The notes beneath the pieces were generated by a model. That model saw only the letters and a program-made list of their open reading frames with translations, searched no databases and had not been told where the DNA came from. A program made the position numbers and the translations under genes. Source: Candidatus Binatia bacterium (lineage in GTDB: Bacteria > Desulfobacterota > Binatia > Bin18). Taken from it: DNA of 64,000 bases. The DNA is taken from assembly GCA_022820725.1 (NCBI GenBank), contig JAJEFA010000011.1, positions 158,367 through 222,366 of the forward strand, read 5' to 3'. Positions 1 through 8,347 of this stretch are shown here, one piece after another. Position 1 is the stretch's first letter. Every line of letters begins with the position of its first letter.

Positions 1-111
1 CGTCTGGTAGTCGACGCCTTTTATGTCTGCGCCGTGCGAGCGCAGATAGTCCCGGACCCGCTGGGCCTGCGTGCAGCGCGCCTTGATTTCAACGATGGTG
101 ATCGGGGACAT
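1..111 (-). CDS. CYTH-domain protein (class IV adenylate cyclase-like), 3' part outside window
   Basis: The gene is cut by the left edge: 37 codons are visible, from an ATG at 109-111 on the reverse strand. The residues include VEIKAR (7-12), an arginine-rich helix ending in YLRSHGAD (22-29), and GVDYQT (32-37). This matches the opening strand-helix-strand of CYTH proteins (CyaB/AC2-type class IV adenylate cyclases and thiamine triphosphatases), whose E-x-K metal/phosphate motif sits in the first strand. The family acts on triphosphates, but which one cannot be told from this fragment. No strong Shine-Dalgarno is visible. The next gene, at 174-1856, is on the same strand, so this gene may be the second of a pair. 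Family assignment is fairly likely; function is open. Confidence 0.6.
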   Translation of the reverse strand, partial: MSPITIVEIKARCTQAQRVRDYLRSHGADIKGVDYQT

Positions 112-173
112 GCCAACGACAAGAGAGGCGACCTACTGGCCGCCCCTGCTCGGTAGACTCTGTAGAGAACACA

Positions 174-1856
174 CTACGCGCTGCGCAGCACCCGCCCGGC
201 AAACGCGCCGGTATGGTCGAGCCCTTCCATAAACACCTGGCCGTTGACCAGGGTGTACTCATAGCCCGAGGACTTTTGAATATAGCGTCCACTCCCGGCG
301 GGAAAATCGTACACAAAGGTCGGTGGCGGCAGACGCAGGTTGTCATAATCAATGACGTTCACATCGGCATAAGCGCCTTCGCGCAGCACGCCCCGATCAT
401 GAATGCCGAACAGTTGGGCCGGTTCCGCGGTCAGCATATGAATGGCCTGTTCGAGCGCGAAGTGTTCGCGTTCCTTGACCCAATACTTCAGAAAATAGGT
501 CGGCAGGCTGGAATCCATGATCTGGCCGCAGTGAGCGCCGGAGTCGCCCAGGCCGATGACGACCTGCGGATGATCCAGCATGTGCTGTACGGCATCGAAC
601 TGTGGGTTGAGGAAGGGGTAGTTGAACAGCGTCTCGCCGTTATTTTCGAGAGACAGGGCAATAAAGGCTTCGCCGGGACTCACTCCAAGACGGTCGGCAT
701 GAGCCTGGAGACTGTCCGGCTCCCTCAGGTCATAGCGCACCTCTCCTCGGGGCAGGACAAAAATCTGGCTGAAATCAATCGGCGGCGGATCGTCCTTGGC
801 TTCCTGTATCATCCGCGCCTGATAGGCCGGATCGCGCAGTTTGGCGACCTTATCGGCGAGACTTAGGCTGCGCAGGGCTCGCCATGCCGGAGCCCGGTCA
901 AACGGGGTCCGATTGACAAAGCCGAACAGCACCCCAATACCCCGTGTGGTGGACTGGGCAAAGACTTTGGCCCCACGCTTGGCGCTGGCGTTGATCTGGT
1001 CCAGCATGGACGCGTACGCCGTCGGATGGGGGCGGCTCTGGGCCAGGCCGAAGGTCACGGGTCGGCCGGTGGCCAGACTGACTTCCGTCATCCAGTGCAC
1101 CTCGCGTTGCAGGTCTTCCTGGCTGCCGCTGTCGATACCCGGCGCGGCCTCGACCACGCCGCGTTGCAGCTCGCCCAGCGCGCTGGCGATTCCCATCAAC
1201 TCGTCAAACTCTGCAAACGTGCCGGGAACGGGCTGCCCCTCCGGGGTGCGGTGGAGAATGGTCCGCGAGGTGGAGAATCCGAGCGCCCCGCCGGCAATGG
1301 CTTCGGCGACAATATCGTGCATCTTGCCAATGGCCTCGGGGCTGGCAGGCTTGTTTTCCAGGCTCTCTTCACCCATGGCCCAATAGCGGACCGCGCAGTG
1401 ACCAACCATGCCGCCGACGTTGACCCCCTTGGGAGCTGTATCGAGCGCCTTGAGATATTCCCCGTAGGTTTCCCATTTCCAGGGCATACCTTCGGTAATG
1501 CTCGCCGCGGGAATATCCTCCACCGATTCCATCAAATGAGCCAGATAGTCCCGGTCTTGCGGACGGCACGGGGCAAACGTCACACCGCAGTTGCCCATGA
1601 CAACCGAGGTCACGCCGTGCCAGCACGAGGAGGAGACTGCGGGGTCCCACCAGATCTGGGCGTCCAGGTGGGTATGAATGTCAACAAAACCGGGGGTGAC
1701 GAGCTTGCCTGCGGCATCGATGGTCCGTTTGGCCGCGCCGGTCACCGTACCGATTTCAGCAATCCGGTCGCCCTGGATGGCAACATCCGCGTGTCGTTGT
1801 TGACTGCCGGTACCGTCGATGACGGTCCCGTTTTTAATGACAATATCGTAGGCCAT
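174..1856 (-). CDS. Amidohydrolase, N-acyl-D-amino-acid deacylase (D-aminoacylase) family
   Basis: A 560-residue metal-dependent amidohydrolase, normal length for the D-aminoacylase group. An N-terminal beta-sandwich strand set (DIVIKNGTVIDGTG) is followed by the metal motif H61-T-H63-L-D, then WHGVTSVVMGNCGV (about 80-93), typical of this subgroup. A late metal/catalytic aspartate lies in GLGDSGAHCG, and the C-terminal sandwich returns with LVNGQVFMEG. The family hydrolyses N-acyl-D-amino acids or related amides in the cytoplasm; the real substrate is unknown. The start is well supported by an AAGGAGGA site just upstream. A paralogue with the same opening begins at 63386 at the other end of the window. 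No operon partner is clear. Confidence 0.88.
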   Translation of the reverse strand: MAYDIVIKNGTVIDGTGSQQRHADVAIQGDRIAEIGTVTGAAKRTIDAAGKLVTPGFVDIHTHLDAQIWWDPAVSSSCWHGVTSVVMGNCGVTFAPCRPQDRDYLAHLMESVEDIPAASITEGMPWKWETYGEYLKALDTAPKGVNVGGMVGHCAVRYWAMGEESLENKPASPEAIGKMHDIVAEAIAGGALGFSTSRTILHRTPEGQPVPGTFAEFDELMGIASALGELQRGVVEAAPGIDSGSQEDLQREVHWMTEVSLATGRPVTFGLAQSRPHPTAYASMLDQINASAKRGAKVFAQSTTRGIGVLFGFVNRTPFDRAPAWRALRSLSLADKVAKLRDPAYQARMIQEAKDDPPPIDFSQIFVLPRGEVRYDLREPDSLQAHADRLGVSPGEAFIALSLENNGETLFNYPFLNPQFDAVQHMLDHPQVVIGLGDSGAHCGQIMDSSLPTYFLKYWVKEREHFALEQAIHMLTAEPAQLFGIHDRGVLREGAYADVNVIDYDNLRLPPPTFVYDFPAGSGRYIQKSSGYEYTLVNGQVFMEGLDHTGAFAGRVLRSA

Positions 1857-2066
1857 GACTCCTCCTTGTGTGGCTCAGTGCGTTCCTCTGACCAGTTCTG
1901 TCCATGTTTCAGCGCTCCACTTTGCGCAATTCGGGGCTTCGTGTCAATTCGACCCTAAAGTCCCCTTCTATCTGGACAGGGGAACCGCCTCCAGTCCCTT
2001 GAGCCAAGCGGGAGCCTGGGGTAAGACCCATCCAAGACCGATGAGCTGAGAGGCGAGAGCCGAGGC

Positions 2067-2434
2067 ATGGAGTATCTGAACGCGCTGCCAGTGGGGACAC
2101 GGCTAGGGGAATACGAAATCGAGACCGTGCCGGGATCGGGTGGGTTCGGGATTACCTACCGGGCGCATGACATGCATCTGAACACCGTTGTGGCCATCAA
2201 GGAGTGTTTGCCCCGTGGTTTTGCCATGCGCACGAGCACCCGTACCGTGGTGCCGACCTCGCAGGCGGCTCGGGCGGATTATGAATGGGGGCTGACGCGA
2301 TTTCTGGACGAAGCGCGTACTCTGGCCCGGTTCAACCATCCGCATCTGAACAAAGTGCAGCGCTACTTTGAGGCATGCGGCACGGCCTAACTGGTGTTGG
2401 AGTGTGTTGAAAGCGGCGAGACCTTGAGCGTCTT
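2067..2434 (+). pseudogene. Relic of a serine/threonine protein kinase N-lobe
   Basis: The reading frame from ATG 2067 encodes 107 residues of a Hanks-type kinase N-lobe: the glycine loop GSGGFGITYRAHD, VAIKECLP with the ATP-binding lysine, and the alpha-C region FLDEARTLARFNHP. At 2388-2390 a TAA falls where relatives have tyrosine (GTAY-LVLE). The same frame continues beyond the stop with LVLECVESGETLS, the hinge region, and then similarity ends by about 2434. No C-lobe, HRD or DFG motif follows. This is a broken remnant, not a working kinase. It lies just before a lipoprotein gene and beside another relic, so 2.0-4.0 kb looks like a decaying region. Confidence 0.75.
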
Positions 2435-2482
2435 TCCCGTTACGATGCTGGGCGCTAACGGTTATGGAGCTTGCTGACGTTT

Positions 2483-3562
2483 ATGCCATCCCTGTTCCTG
2501 ATCAGTGCCTTGACCAGCCTGTTGTCAGGCTGCCTGGCGACCTTCGGGCCGCAGGCCGTCGAACGCACCCATCCGGCTTACAACGAAGCCATTATCGCGT
2601 CTATCAATGAGCAGATGCTCCAGAACCTGGTGCGGATGCGGTACCGGGATGTCACGTTTTTTCTGGAAATAGGCAGCGTCACCACGAGTTTGTCTCTGCA
2701 AGCCAGTGCCGGGGTAGACGCCGCGCTGAATTTCGGCACCCGGGATTCTCTCAGCCCCGGCGTCGGCCTTGGCTATGCCGATAACCCGACCATCTCCTAT
2801 ACACCGTTACAGGGAGAAAACCTGCTCAAGAGCCTTCTCAGCCCCCTCCAACTCGAAGCCATTCTCGTGCTGACCCAGTCCGGGTGGAAGATCGACCGGG
2901 TGTTCGGCTTGTGCTTTGAAAGGATCAACAATCTGTACAATGCGCCCAACGCCTCCGGGCCAACCCCGCAGCAGGAGCCGGACTATGAAGAATTCAACCA
3001 CCTGCTTGAATCGCTGTCCGTTTTACAAAAGCGACAGCTCATCGAAATTGGCACAACCCAACAGCACGACTCCCCCGGTATTACCGTGAGGCTGGTCGCG
3101 GATGATGTGCAACACCAACAGGAAATCGATCGCATCTATGCGCTGCTCCAACTCGACCGGGAGGTCAAGGACTTTGATCTGAGCACGGATTTCCTTGAGG
3201 TGAACCAGACGCAGTGGGCGGTCCGCCCCCGCTCTATCTCCGGCCTGCTGTATTATCTCTCTCAGAATGTGGAAACACCCGAGCAGCATCAGTCCGACGG
3301 ACTGGTGACTATCACCACGTCGAAAACCGGGGGGATATTCGACTGGACGCAGACGCCAGCCGGTCGTCGCTTCAAGATCAGAACCAAGGCCGAACGGCCC
3401 GAGGACGCCTATATCGCGACCTACTACCGAGGCCATTGGTTTTATATTGAAGACACGGACCTGGAATCCAAATCGACCTTTATGTTGCTACGCCAACTGT
3501 TTGACCTGCAAGCGGGACAGACCAGAGCCCAGGGACCGACCCTGACCCTGCCCGTTAGATGA
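2483..3562 (+). CDS. Predicted outer-membrane lipoprotein of unknown function
   Basis: About 359 residues. The N-terminus is a lipoprotein signal: a short hydrophobic stretch and the lipobox LLSGC, so the mature protein should begin at the cysteine near residue 17 and be lipid-anchored. The body (YNEAIIASINEQMLQNLVRMRYRD onward, split here: YNEAIIASINEQ then MLQNLVRMRYRD) is mixed helix/strand with no enzyme motif I recognise. An upstream in-frame TTG at 2471 is possible, but ATG 2483 puts the signal peptide at normal length and has GGAG 13 bases upstream. The 3' end overlaps the opposite-strand relic at 3555. Lipoprotein is secure; role is unknown. Confidence 0.75.
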   Translation: MPSLFLISALTSLLSGCLATFGPQAVERTHPAYNEAIIASINEQMLQNLVRMRYRDVTFFLEIGSVTTSLSLQASAGVDAALNFGTRDSLSPGVGLGYADNPTISYTPLQGENLLKSLLSPLQLEAILVLTQSGWKIDRVFGLCFERINNLYNAPNASGPTPQQEPDYEEFNHLLESLSVLQKRQLIEIGTTQQHDSPGITVRLVADDVQHQQEIDRIYALLQLDREVKDFDLSTDFLEVNQTQWAVRPRSISGLLYYLSQNVETPEQHQSDGLVTITTSKTGGIFDWTQTPAGRRFKIRTKAERPEDAYIATYYRGHWFYIEDTDLESKSTFMLLRQLFDLQAGQTRAQGPTLTLPVR

Positions 3563-3930
3563 TGCCATCAGCGTCCCTCCGAGTGATACCAATGATGAGG
3601 AGTGGATATTGGCGCATGGCCATGGCCTGTACCTGTTTGTAATCGGTCAAGCCTTGCATACATTTTAACACACCGTCCTGTATGAGCGTGGTCAGACCCT
3701 GACGGCGGGCGGTGATGAGCAGCTCGGGGGTCGGGGCGCGACTGAGAATCAGGCTTTTGATCCCATCGGTGACGACCAGCAGTTCGTGTAAAGCGACCCG
3801 ACCTGTATAGCCGGGCGGCCTCCAGAAACGGACACTAATAGAAGGCGCTCAGGGCCTGGCCGGGCGCGTGTTTGGGTACACCAAATCGCTCAATCAGAAT
3901 CGATTCGAGCCTGGAGGGCGGACAGGGTCG
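3555..3930 (-). pseudogene. Relic of a GspE/PilB-type secretion ATPase with large internal deletion
   Basis: On the reverse strand, about 3930-3823 reads RLESILIERFGVPK and GQALSAFY, then a TAG (3835-3837), then CPFLE in the same frame. This resembles the N-terminal (MshEN-like) domain of type II secretion/type IV pilus ATPases. Immediately after, in another frame (about 3822-3555), comes PGYTGRVALHELLVVTDGIK, then ILSRAPTPELL and QGLTTLIQDGVLKCMQGLTD, the C-terminal end of GspE/PilB. Walker A, Walker B and the zinc-finger region are missing. The gene has therefore lost its centre and gained a stop. Its true start cannot be located. The 3' end overlaps the lipoprotein gene by a few bases. Confidence 0.65.
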
Positions 3931-4040
3931 GCGCGGCAGAGCGTGGCTGTGATATCCCTGATTTTCTAGCGGATTCCTGCCAAATCGGGGAGCCTCGGAT
4001 GCTTGTTTCCCTCTGAGCAGGTGTGGTACACGGGGCACTC

Positions 4041-5597
4041 ATGAATTTGGTGCATCATTTCTGGAACCAGCTTTCTCACGACGCAGACCGCGTGTTGTTT
4101 GAACATCTTGCGCCGTCGGGAGAGATCATCTGGCGGCAAACCCGCGGCGCCTTGCTCACGGAGGCCTCGCTGTGGATGGCCGCTCTGCGCGGTGCTGGCA
4201 TCCGGTCGGGTGACCGGGTTGCCCTGTCGCTGGGCAAAGCCACCGGTCTGGTCACCGCGCATTTGGCCATTCTTGGTGTCGGGGCCGGTGTGGTGCCGCT
4301 CAACCCCGCGCTCTCCGCGGTCGAGACTGAAGCTGTCCTGAAACAGGCCGAGGTCAAACTGGCGATTACGACCGCGTCAACAGTCAACCGCTCGCCGGAG
4401 ATTGTCACTGCGGTCAACGGACCGTGGTGGGTCGCGACCCAGGACGATATTCCGCCGCATACCGTCGCGTTAGCCAGCGTGCTGGCCGGTTATCAATCTG
4501 GCGCTGAACCCCATATCGGCTCGGATGACGCGGTCGCCTTGCTGCTGTTCACCAGTGGAACGACCGGGCAACCCAAAGGCGTTGGGCTGACTCATCACAA
4601 CATCGGCTCCAATCTTCAATCCTTGTTAGTCGATACCTGGCACATGAGCGCTGAGGATCGTCTGCTGCATGCTCTGCCGCCGCATCATCTGCACGGCTTG
4701 GGTCTCGGCTTATATGGAACGCTGTACGTCGGCAACGTGGCCGTGCTGCTGGACCGCTTCGATCCCGTGGGCGTTCTGACCGCGTTGGCGCGACAGCGCA
4801 TTAGCGTGTTTATGGGCGTTCCGACCATGTATCATCGCATGGTCGAACGCATGGCCGAGCTGGCCGGGGACGTGTCCTATGCCTCAATGCGGGTGTTCAT
4901 CTCCGGCTCTGCACCGCTCTCGCCGGAGACCTTCCGGCGTTTTGAAGAGCAGTCGGGCTTCCGCATTGTCGAGCGTTATGGTCTGACCGAGACGGCGATC
5001 AATACGTCCAATCCCCTAGACGGAGAGCGTCGCCCCGGCACGGTCGGTCTGGCCTTGCCGGGGGTTGAGGTTGGGGTTTTCGACCCACATGCCAAGCAGC
5101 CGCTCTCGCCAGGGGAGACCGGAGAAATCTGGGTGCGTGGGCCGAACGTCTTCAGCGGCTACTGGAACAATCCGGAGGCCACCGCGACAGCCTTCTGTGA
5201 CGACTGGTTTCGCACCGGCGATTTGGGTGTGCTGTCCGCAGACCACTATCTGTCCATCAACGGTCGGATGAAAGAACTCATCATTGTTGGTGGAACCAAT
5301 GTCACGCCGGGGGAGGTCGAGGCCGTATTGGAAACCCAGGCCGGTGTGCGTGAGTGTGCGGTTGCCGGTGTGCCGGATGCGGATTTAGGCGAAAAAGTCG
5401 CAGCCTTCATCGTTCCTCAGGCTGACCAGGACGCGACGACCCTTGAAGACCGGCTGCGCAAACGAGCCGAACAGGATCTCGCGCCGTATAAGCGACCACG
5501 CCTGTACCGCTTTCTGACCGAAATCCCGCGTAACTCCATGGGCAAGGTCGAACGCGGCAAACTCAAGGACATGGGAAACGAAGCCCCAGAGGTCTGA
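4041..5597 (+). CDS. AMP-binding acyl-CoA synthetase, malonyl-CoA synthetase (MatB/ACSF3)-like
   Basis: An ANL-superfamily ligase of about 518 residues that should activate a carboxylic acid to its AMP ester and then to acyl-CoA. The P-loop LLLFTSGTTGQPKGV is near residue 170, ERYGLTET near 315, the hinge FRTGDLG near 390, and the C-terminal catalytic lysine lies in NSMGKVERGKL. The segment SNPLDGERRPGTVG and PGVEV after YGLTET is typical of MatB/ACSF3 malonyl-CoA synthetases, so a dicarboxylic acyl substrate is plausible but unproven. ATG 4041 is preferred over the upstream in-frame GTG 4023, as it matches the usual N-terminus. The FAH-fold gene follows after 24 bases, probably in the same operon. 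Confidence 0.85.
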   Translation: MNLVHHFWNQLSHDADRVLFEHLAPSGEIIWRQTRGALLTEASLWMAALRGAGIRSGDRVALSLGKATGLVTAHLAILGVGAGVVPLNPALSAVETEAVLKQAEVKLAITTASTVNRSPEIVTAVNGPWWVATQDDIPPHTVALASVLAGYQSGAEPHIGSDDAVALLLFTSGTTGQPKGVGLTHHNIGSNLQSLLVDTWHMSAEDRLLHALPPHHLHGLGLGLYGTLYVGNVAVLLDRFDPVGVLTALARQRISVFMGVPTMYHRMVERMAELAGDVSYASMRVFISGSAPLSPETFRRFEEQSGFRIVERYGLTETAINTSNPLDGERRPGTVGLALPGVEVGVFDPHAKQPLSPGETGEIWVRGPNVFSGYWNNPEATATAFCDDWFRTGDLGVLSADHYLSINGRMKELIIVGGTNVTPGEVEAVLETQAGVRECAVAGVPDADLGEKVAAFIVPQADQDATTLEDRLRKRAEQDLAPYKRPRLYRFLTEIPRNSMGKVERGKLKDMGNEAPEV

Positions 5598-5621
5598 AGG
5601 CAGCCTGAAGGAGAAGCGATC

Positions 5622-6473
5622 ATGCAACTCGTCACCTATGAACGCAACAATCAACGCAGCACGGGCGTGTTGACCGACGCCGGTGTTGTCGATCTCCCGA
5701 GCGCCTCTCACGGAACGATTCCCGGAGATATGCTGCGCCTGCTCCAAGGCGGAGCAGCCATGCTGGCTCAGGCGCGGGAAGCCCTCGGTGCCGACAGCCC
5801 GATTCCGCTGGCCGATATCCAGATCAAAGCCCCCATTGCGAAACCGGGAAAACTTCTCGGGATCGGACTGAACTATGCCGACCACGCCGCGGAAGGCGGC
5901 AGGAAGAAGCCGGACTATCCGCTGATTTTTGCCAAGACCGTGCCAGCGACCATCGGTATGGGAGAGGCGATTCACCTCCCGCCCGTGAGTCAGATGGTTG
6001 ATTTTGAGGGCGAGTTGGCGGTTGTCATCGGCACCTTGGCCAGAGCGGTTTCAGCCCGGGACGCTCTCGATTATGTTGCCGGTTACACGATTTGTAATGA
6101 TGTGAGCGCGCGCGACTATCAGCGCCGGAGCGGCCATACGCCCGGCAAGTCGTTTGAGACGTTTGCCCCGCTGGGGCCGGTCATTGTCACCCAAGACGAA
6201 ATTCCCGACCCCCACGCGTTGGACATTCGGACCGTGGTAAGCGGACAGGAAATGCAGCACTCCAACACGAAACAGCTGATTTTTCGCATCCCCTATGTGA
6301 TCGAGTACCTGTCGCATATCTTTCCCCTGGAACCGGGTGATGTGATTACCACCGGAACCCCCTCAGGTGTCGGGGCCTATCGCGAGCCGCCGCGCTTTCT
6401 CAAGGCTGGCGATACGGTTCGGATTGAAGTGGAGGGGATTGGGGTTTTGGAAAATCCGGTCGTGGCCGGCTGA
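5622..6473 (+). CDS. Fumarylacetoacetate hydrolase-fold protein
   Basis: 283 residues, the usual size for bacterial FAH-family hydrolases, decarboxylases and hydratases that process ring-cleavage products. Seen: GIGLNYADHAAEGG, the metal-binding segment DFEGELAVVIG, the conserved NDVSARDYQ, and TTGTPSGVG near the C-terminus. These define the C-terminal FAH catalytic domain with a short variable N-domain (GVLTDAGVVDLP). The reaction could be hydrolysis of an acylpyruvate or a related step; sequence alone does not decide. A GAAGGAGA site precedes ATG 5622. It follows the acyl-CoA synthetase closely, consistent with a small catabolic operon. Confidence 0.85.
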   Translation: MQLVTYERNNQRSTGVLTDAGVVDLPSASHGTIPGDMLRLLQGGAAMLAQAREALGADSPIPLADIQIKAPIAKPGKLLGIGLNYADHAAEGGRKKPDYPLIFAKTVPATIGMGEAIHLPPVSQMVDFEGELAVVIGTLARAVSARDALDYVAGYTICNDVSARDYQRRSGHTPGKSFETFAPLGPVIVTQDEIPDPHALDIRTVVSGQEMQHSNTKQLIFRIPYVIEYLSHIFPLEPGDVITTGTPSGVGAYREPPRFLKAGDTVRIEVEGIGVLENPVVAG

Positions 6474-6545
6474 ACCCACGGACCGGCTCTCGTCAGACAC
6501 TCTCACGTTGGCCGCCCCGTCCTGACACAGAGCCATAGATGAACG

Positions 6546-8288
6546 ATGGCGGACCAGCGCACCCACCAAGACATTCGCTACGAACCTGATGAGCGCCCCC
6601 CGCTCGCGCTCACCCTCGGGCTGGGGCTTCAGTATACCGTGATTGCTATGGCAAGCGTCATGGTGACGCCCGCCATAATGATCCAATTGGCCAAAGGCAG
6701 CGAGGCGTATTTGTCCTGGGCGGTCTTTTCGGCGCTGATTATCAGCGGGACCACCACGCTCATTCAAGTGATCCGGTTTGGGCGCTTTGGCTCGGGCTAT
6801 ATTTTACTTATGGGGAGCACGAACGCCTTCCTTCCCGTCTGCGTCTCCGCGCTGGAGCAGGGGGGGCCGGGTCTGTTGGCGAGTTTGATCATCATTTCCT
6901 CCTTCTTCCAGTTCATTATGGCCGGGAAGTTGTCGCTCCTTCGACAGATATTCACGCCAACAGTGGCCGGTACCGCGATGCTCCTGATTCCCGTCATGAT
7001 TGGGCCGCTTATTATGAAGAAGTTGGTGGACGTACCAGAGTGGGCTTCTCCTGCGGCTGCACCGGCAACGGCGGCCGTAACCGTCCTCGCGATGATCGTT
7101 GTGGCGATTCGCGGTTCTGGAATGTGGCGATTGTGGGCGCCCATCATCGGCCTAGGAGCCGGCAGCATCACGGGAGCCTTTTTCGGCCTATACGATACCG
7201 CCCGCATTCCTGAAGCAGGCTGGATTGGGACGCCCTCTATGGTATGGCCCGGATTCGATCTGAGCTTTGGTCCGCACTTCTGGGCCCTGCTACCGGCGTT
7301 CGTGATGATAACATTTGTGGGGGCGCTCGATACGGTTGGGGATACCATTGCAATGCAACGAGCCTCGTGGCGCAGACCACGGGCCGTGGACTTTCGCTCG
7401 ATTCAAGGCTCGCTCAATGCCGACGGGCTGGGCAATCTGCTCTCCGGGCTTGCCGGTACGGTGCCGAACACGACCTATGCGGCCAGTATCGCGATTGCCG
7501 AAATCACCAGAGTGGCATCGCGGGCGGTTGGCGTGTGCGTGGGAGGACTGTTCCTGGTGATTGCCTTCCTGCCCAAACTGATCGCGGTGGTATTGGCCAT
7601 CCCGAGTCCGGTGATGGCAGCGTATCTCATTGTGATCGTGTCCGTGCTCTTTGTGATGGGTATTCGCGTTCTTGTCCAGGACGGACTCGACTATCAAAAG
7701 GGGGTGATTGTCGGATTCTCGTTCTGGACCGGAATTGCCATGCAGTTTGGCTGGATATTCCCGGATTATCTCCATGGAACGCTGGGGGAATTGTTAGAGA
7801 ACGGGGTAACGACCGGCTGCGGCATGGTGATCGTCCTGACCTTATTCCTTCGCCTGACGGGCTCACGGCCGCAACGTTTCAAGACCGCCGTCCATATAGA
7901 GGCACTCCCGAAAATGGACACCTTTCTGTCTGAATTTGCCGCCCGCAAACGCTGCGGCCCGGAATGGGCAGAGCAACTCCGAGCGGTTGGAGAGGAAGCC
8001 TTATTGACGTTTATTCAACAGCAAGGCGATGGAAAAGAACGGGAAGAGCGCCAAATGCTCCTCATGGCACGAAAGAATGGCAGAGCAATCGACTTGGAGT
8101 TTATAGTGTCTGCCAACAAGGCCAACTTAGAGGATCAAATGGCAGTCCTCAGTGAACAGGCCGCTGAGATTCCCAATGAAGATGAGCTTTCCTTGCGCAT
8201 GCTCCAACACCACGCTACGTCCGTACGCCATCAGCAATTCCACGATACCGACGTGGTCACGGTCCGCGTGGAGTCGGCGGTCTCTTGA
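6546..8288 (+). CDS. NCS2-type nucleobase permease with C-terminal HATPase-like soluble domain (copy 1)
   Basis: 580 residues. Residues about 20-445 form a multi-span NCS2 (xanthine/uracil permease) core. The diagnostic stretch near 290 reads NADGLGNLLSGLAGTVPNTT, and TM1 contains GLQYTVIAMASVMVTP where most members have QH. The last ~130 residues are soluble: FLSEFAARKR, VGEEALLTFIQQ, LEFIV, LEDQMAVLSE, and ELSLRMLQHHATSVRHQQF ending in DVVTVRVE. The layout recalls the RsbW/SpoIIAB-like HATPase fold (EEA.. helix at the N-box, GL.L.. helix and final T.R strand), but the N-box Asn and the DxGxG motif are absent. Two paralogues (8348, 11876) share this architecture. Substrate is unknown. Confidence 0.82.
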   Translation: MADQRTHQDIRYEPDERPPLALTLGLGLQYTVIAMASVMVTPAIMIQLAKGSEAYLSWAVFSALIISGTTTLIQVIRFGRFGSGYILLMGSTNAFLPVCVSALEQGGPGLLASLIIISSFFQFIMAGKLSLLRQIFTPTVAGTAMLLIPVMIGPLIMKKLVDVPEWASPAAAPATAAVTVLAMIVVAIRGSGMWRLWAPIIGLGAGSITGAFFGLYDTARIPEAGWIGTPSMVWPGFDLSFGPHFWALLPAFVMITFVGALDTVGDTIAMQRASWRRPRAVDFRSIQGSLNADGLGNLLSGLAGTVPNTTYAASIAIAEITRVASRAVGVCVGGLFLVIAFLPKLIAVVLAIPSPVMAAYLIVIVSVLFVMGIRVLVQDGLDYQKGVIVGFSFWTGIAMQFGWIFPDYLHGTLGELLENGVTTGCGMVIVLTLFLRLTGSRPQRFKTAVHIEALPKMDTFLSEFAARKRCGPEWAEQLRAVGEEALLTFIQQQGDGKEREERQMLLMARKNGRAIDLEFIVSANKANLEDQMAVLSEQAAEIPNEDELSLRMLQHHATSVRHQQFHDTDVVTVRVESAVS

Positions 8289-8347
8289 TGCGTAGGGCCG
8301 CGCGACGCACGGCTCCTTACACAACCACGAAAGGAAGGAAGTCAACG

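Noticed and set aside
1026..1958. Forward open frame (310 codons) opposite the amidohydrolase
   Set aside because: The reverse-strand gene has metal motifs and a strong ribosome site; this frame has neither.
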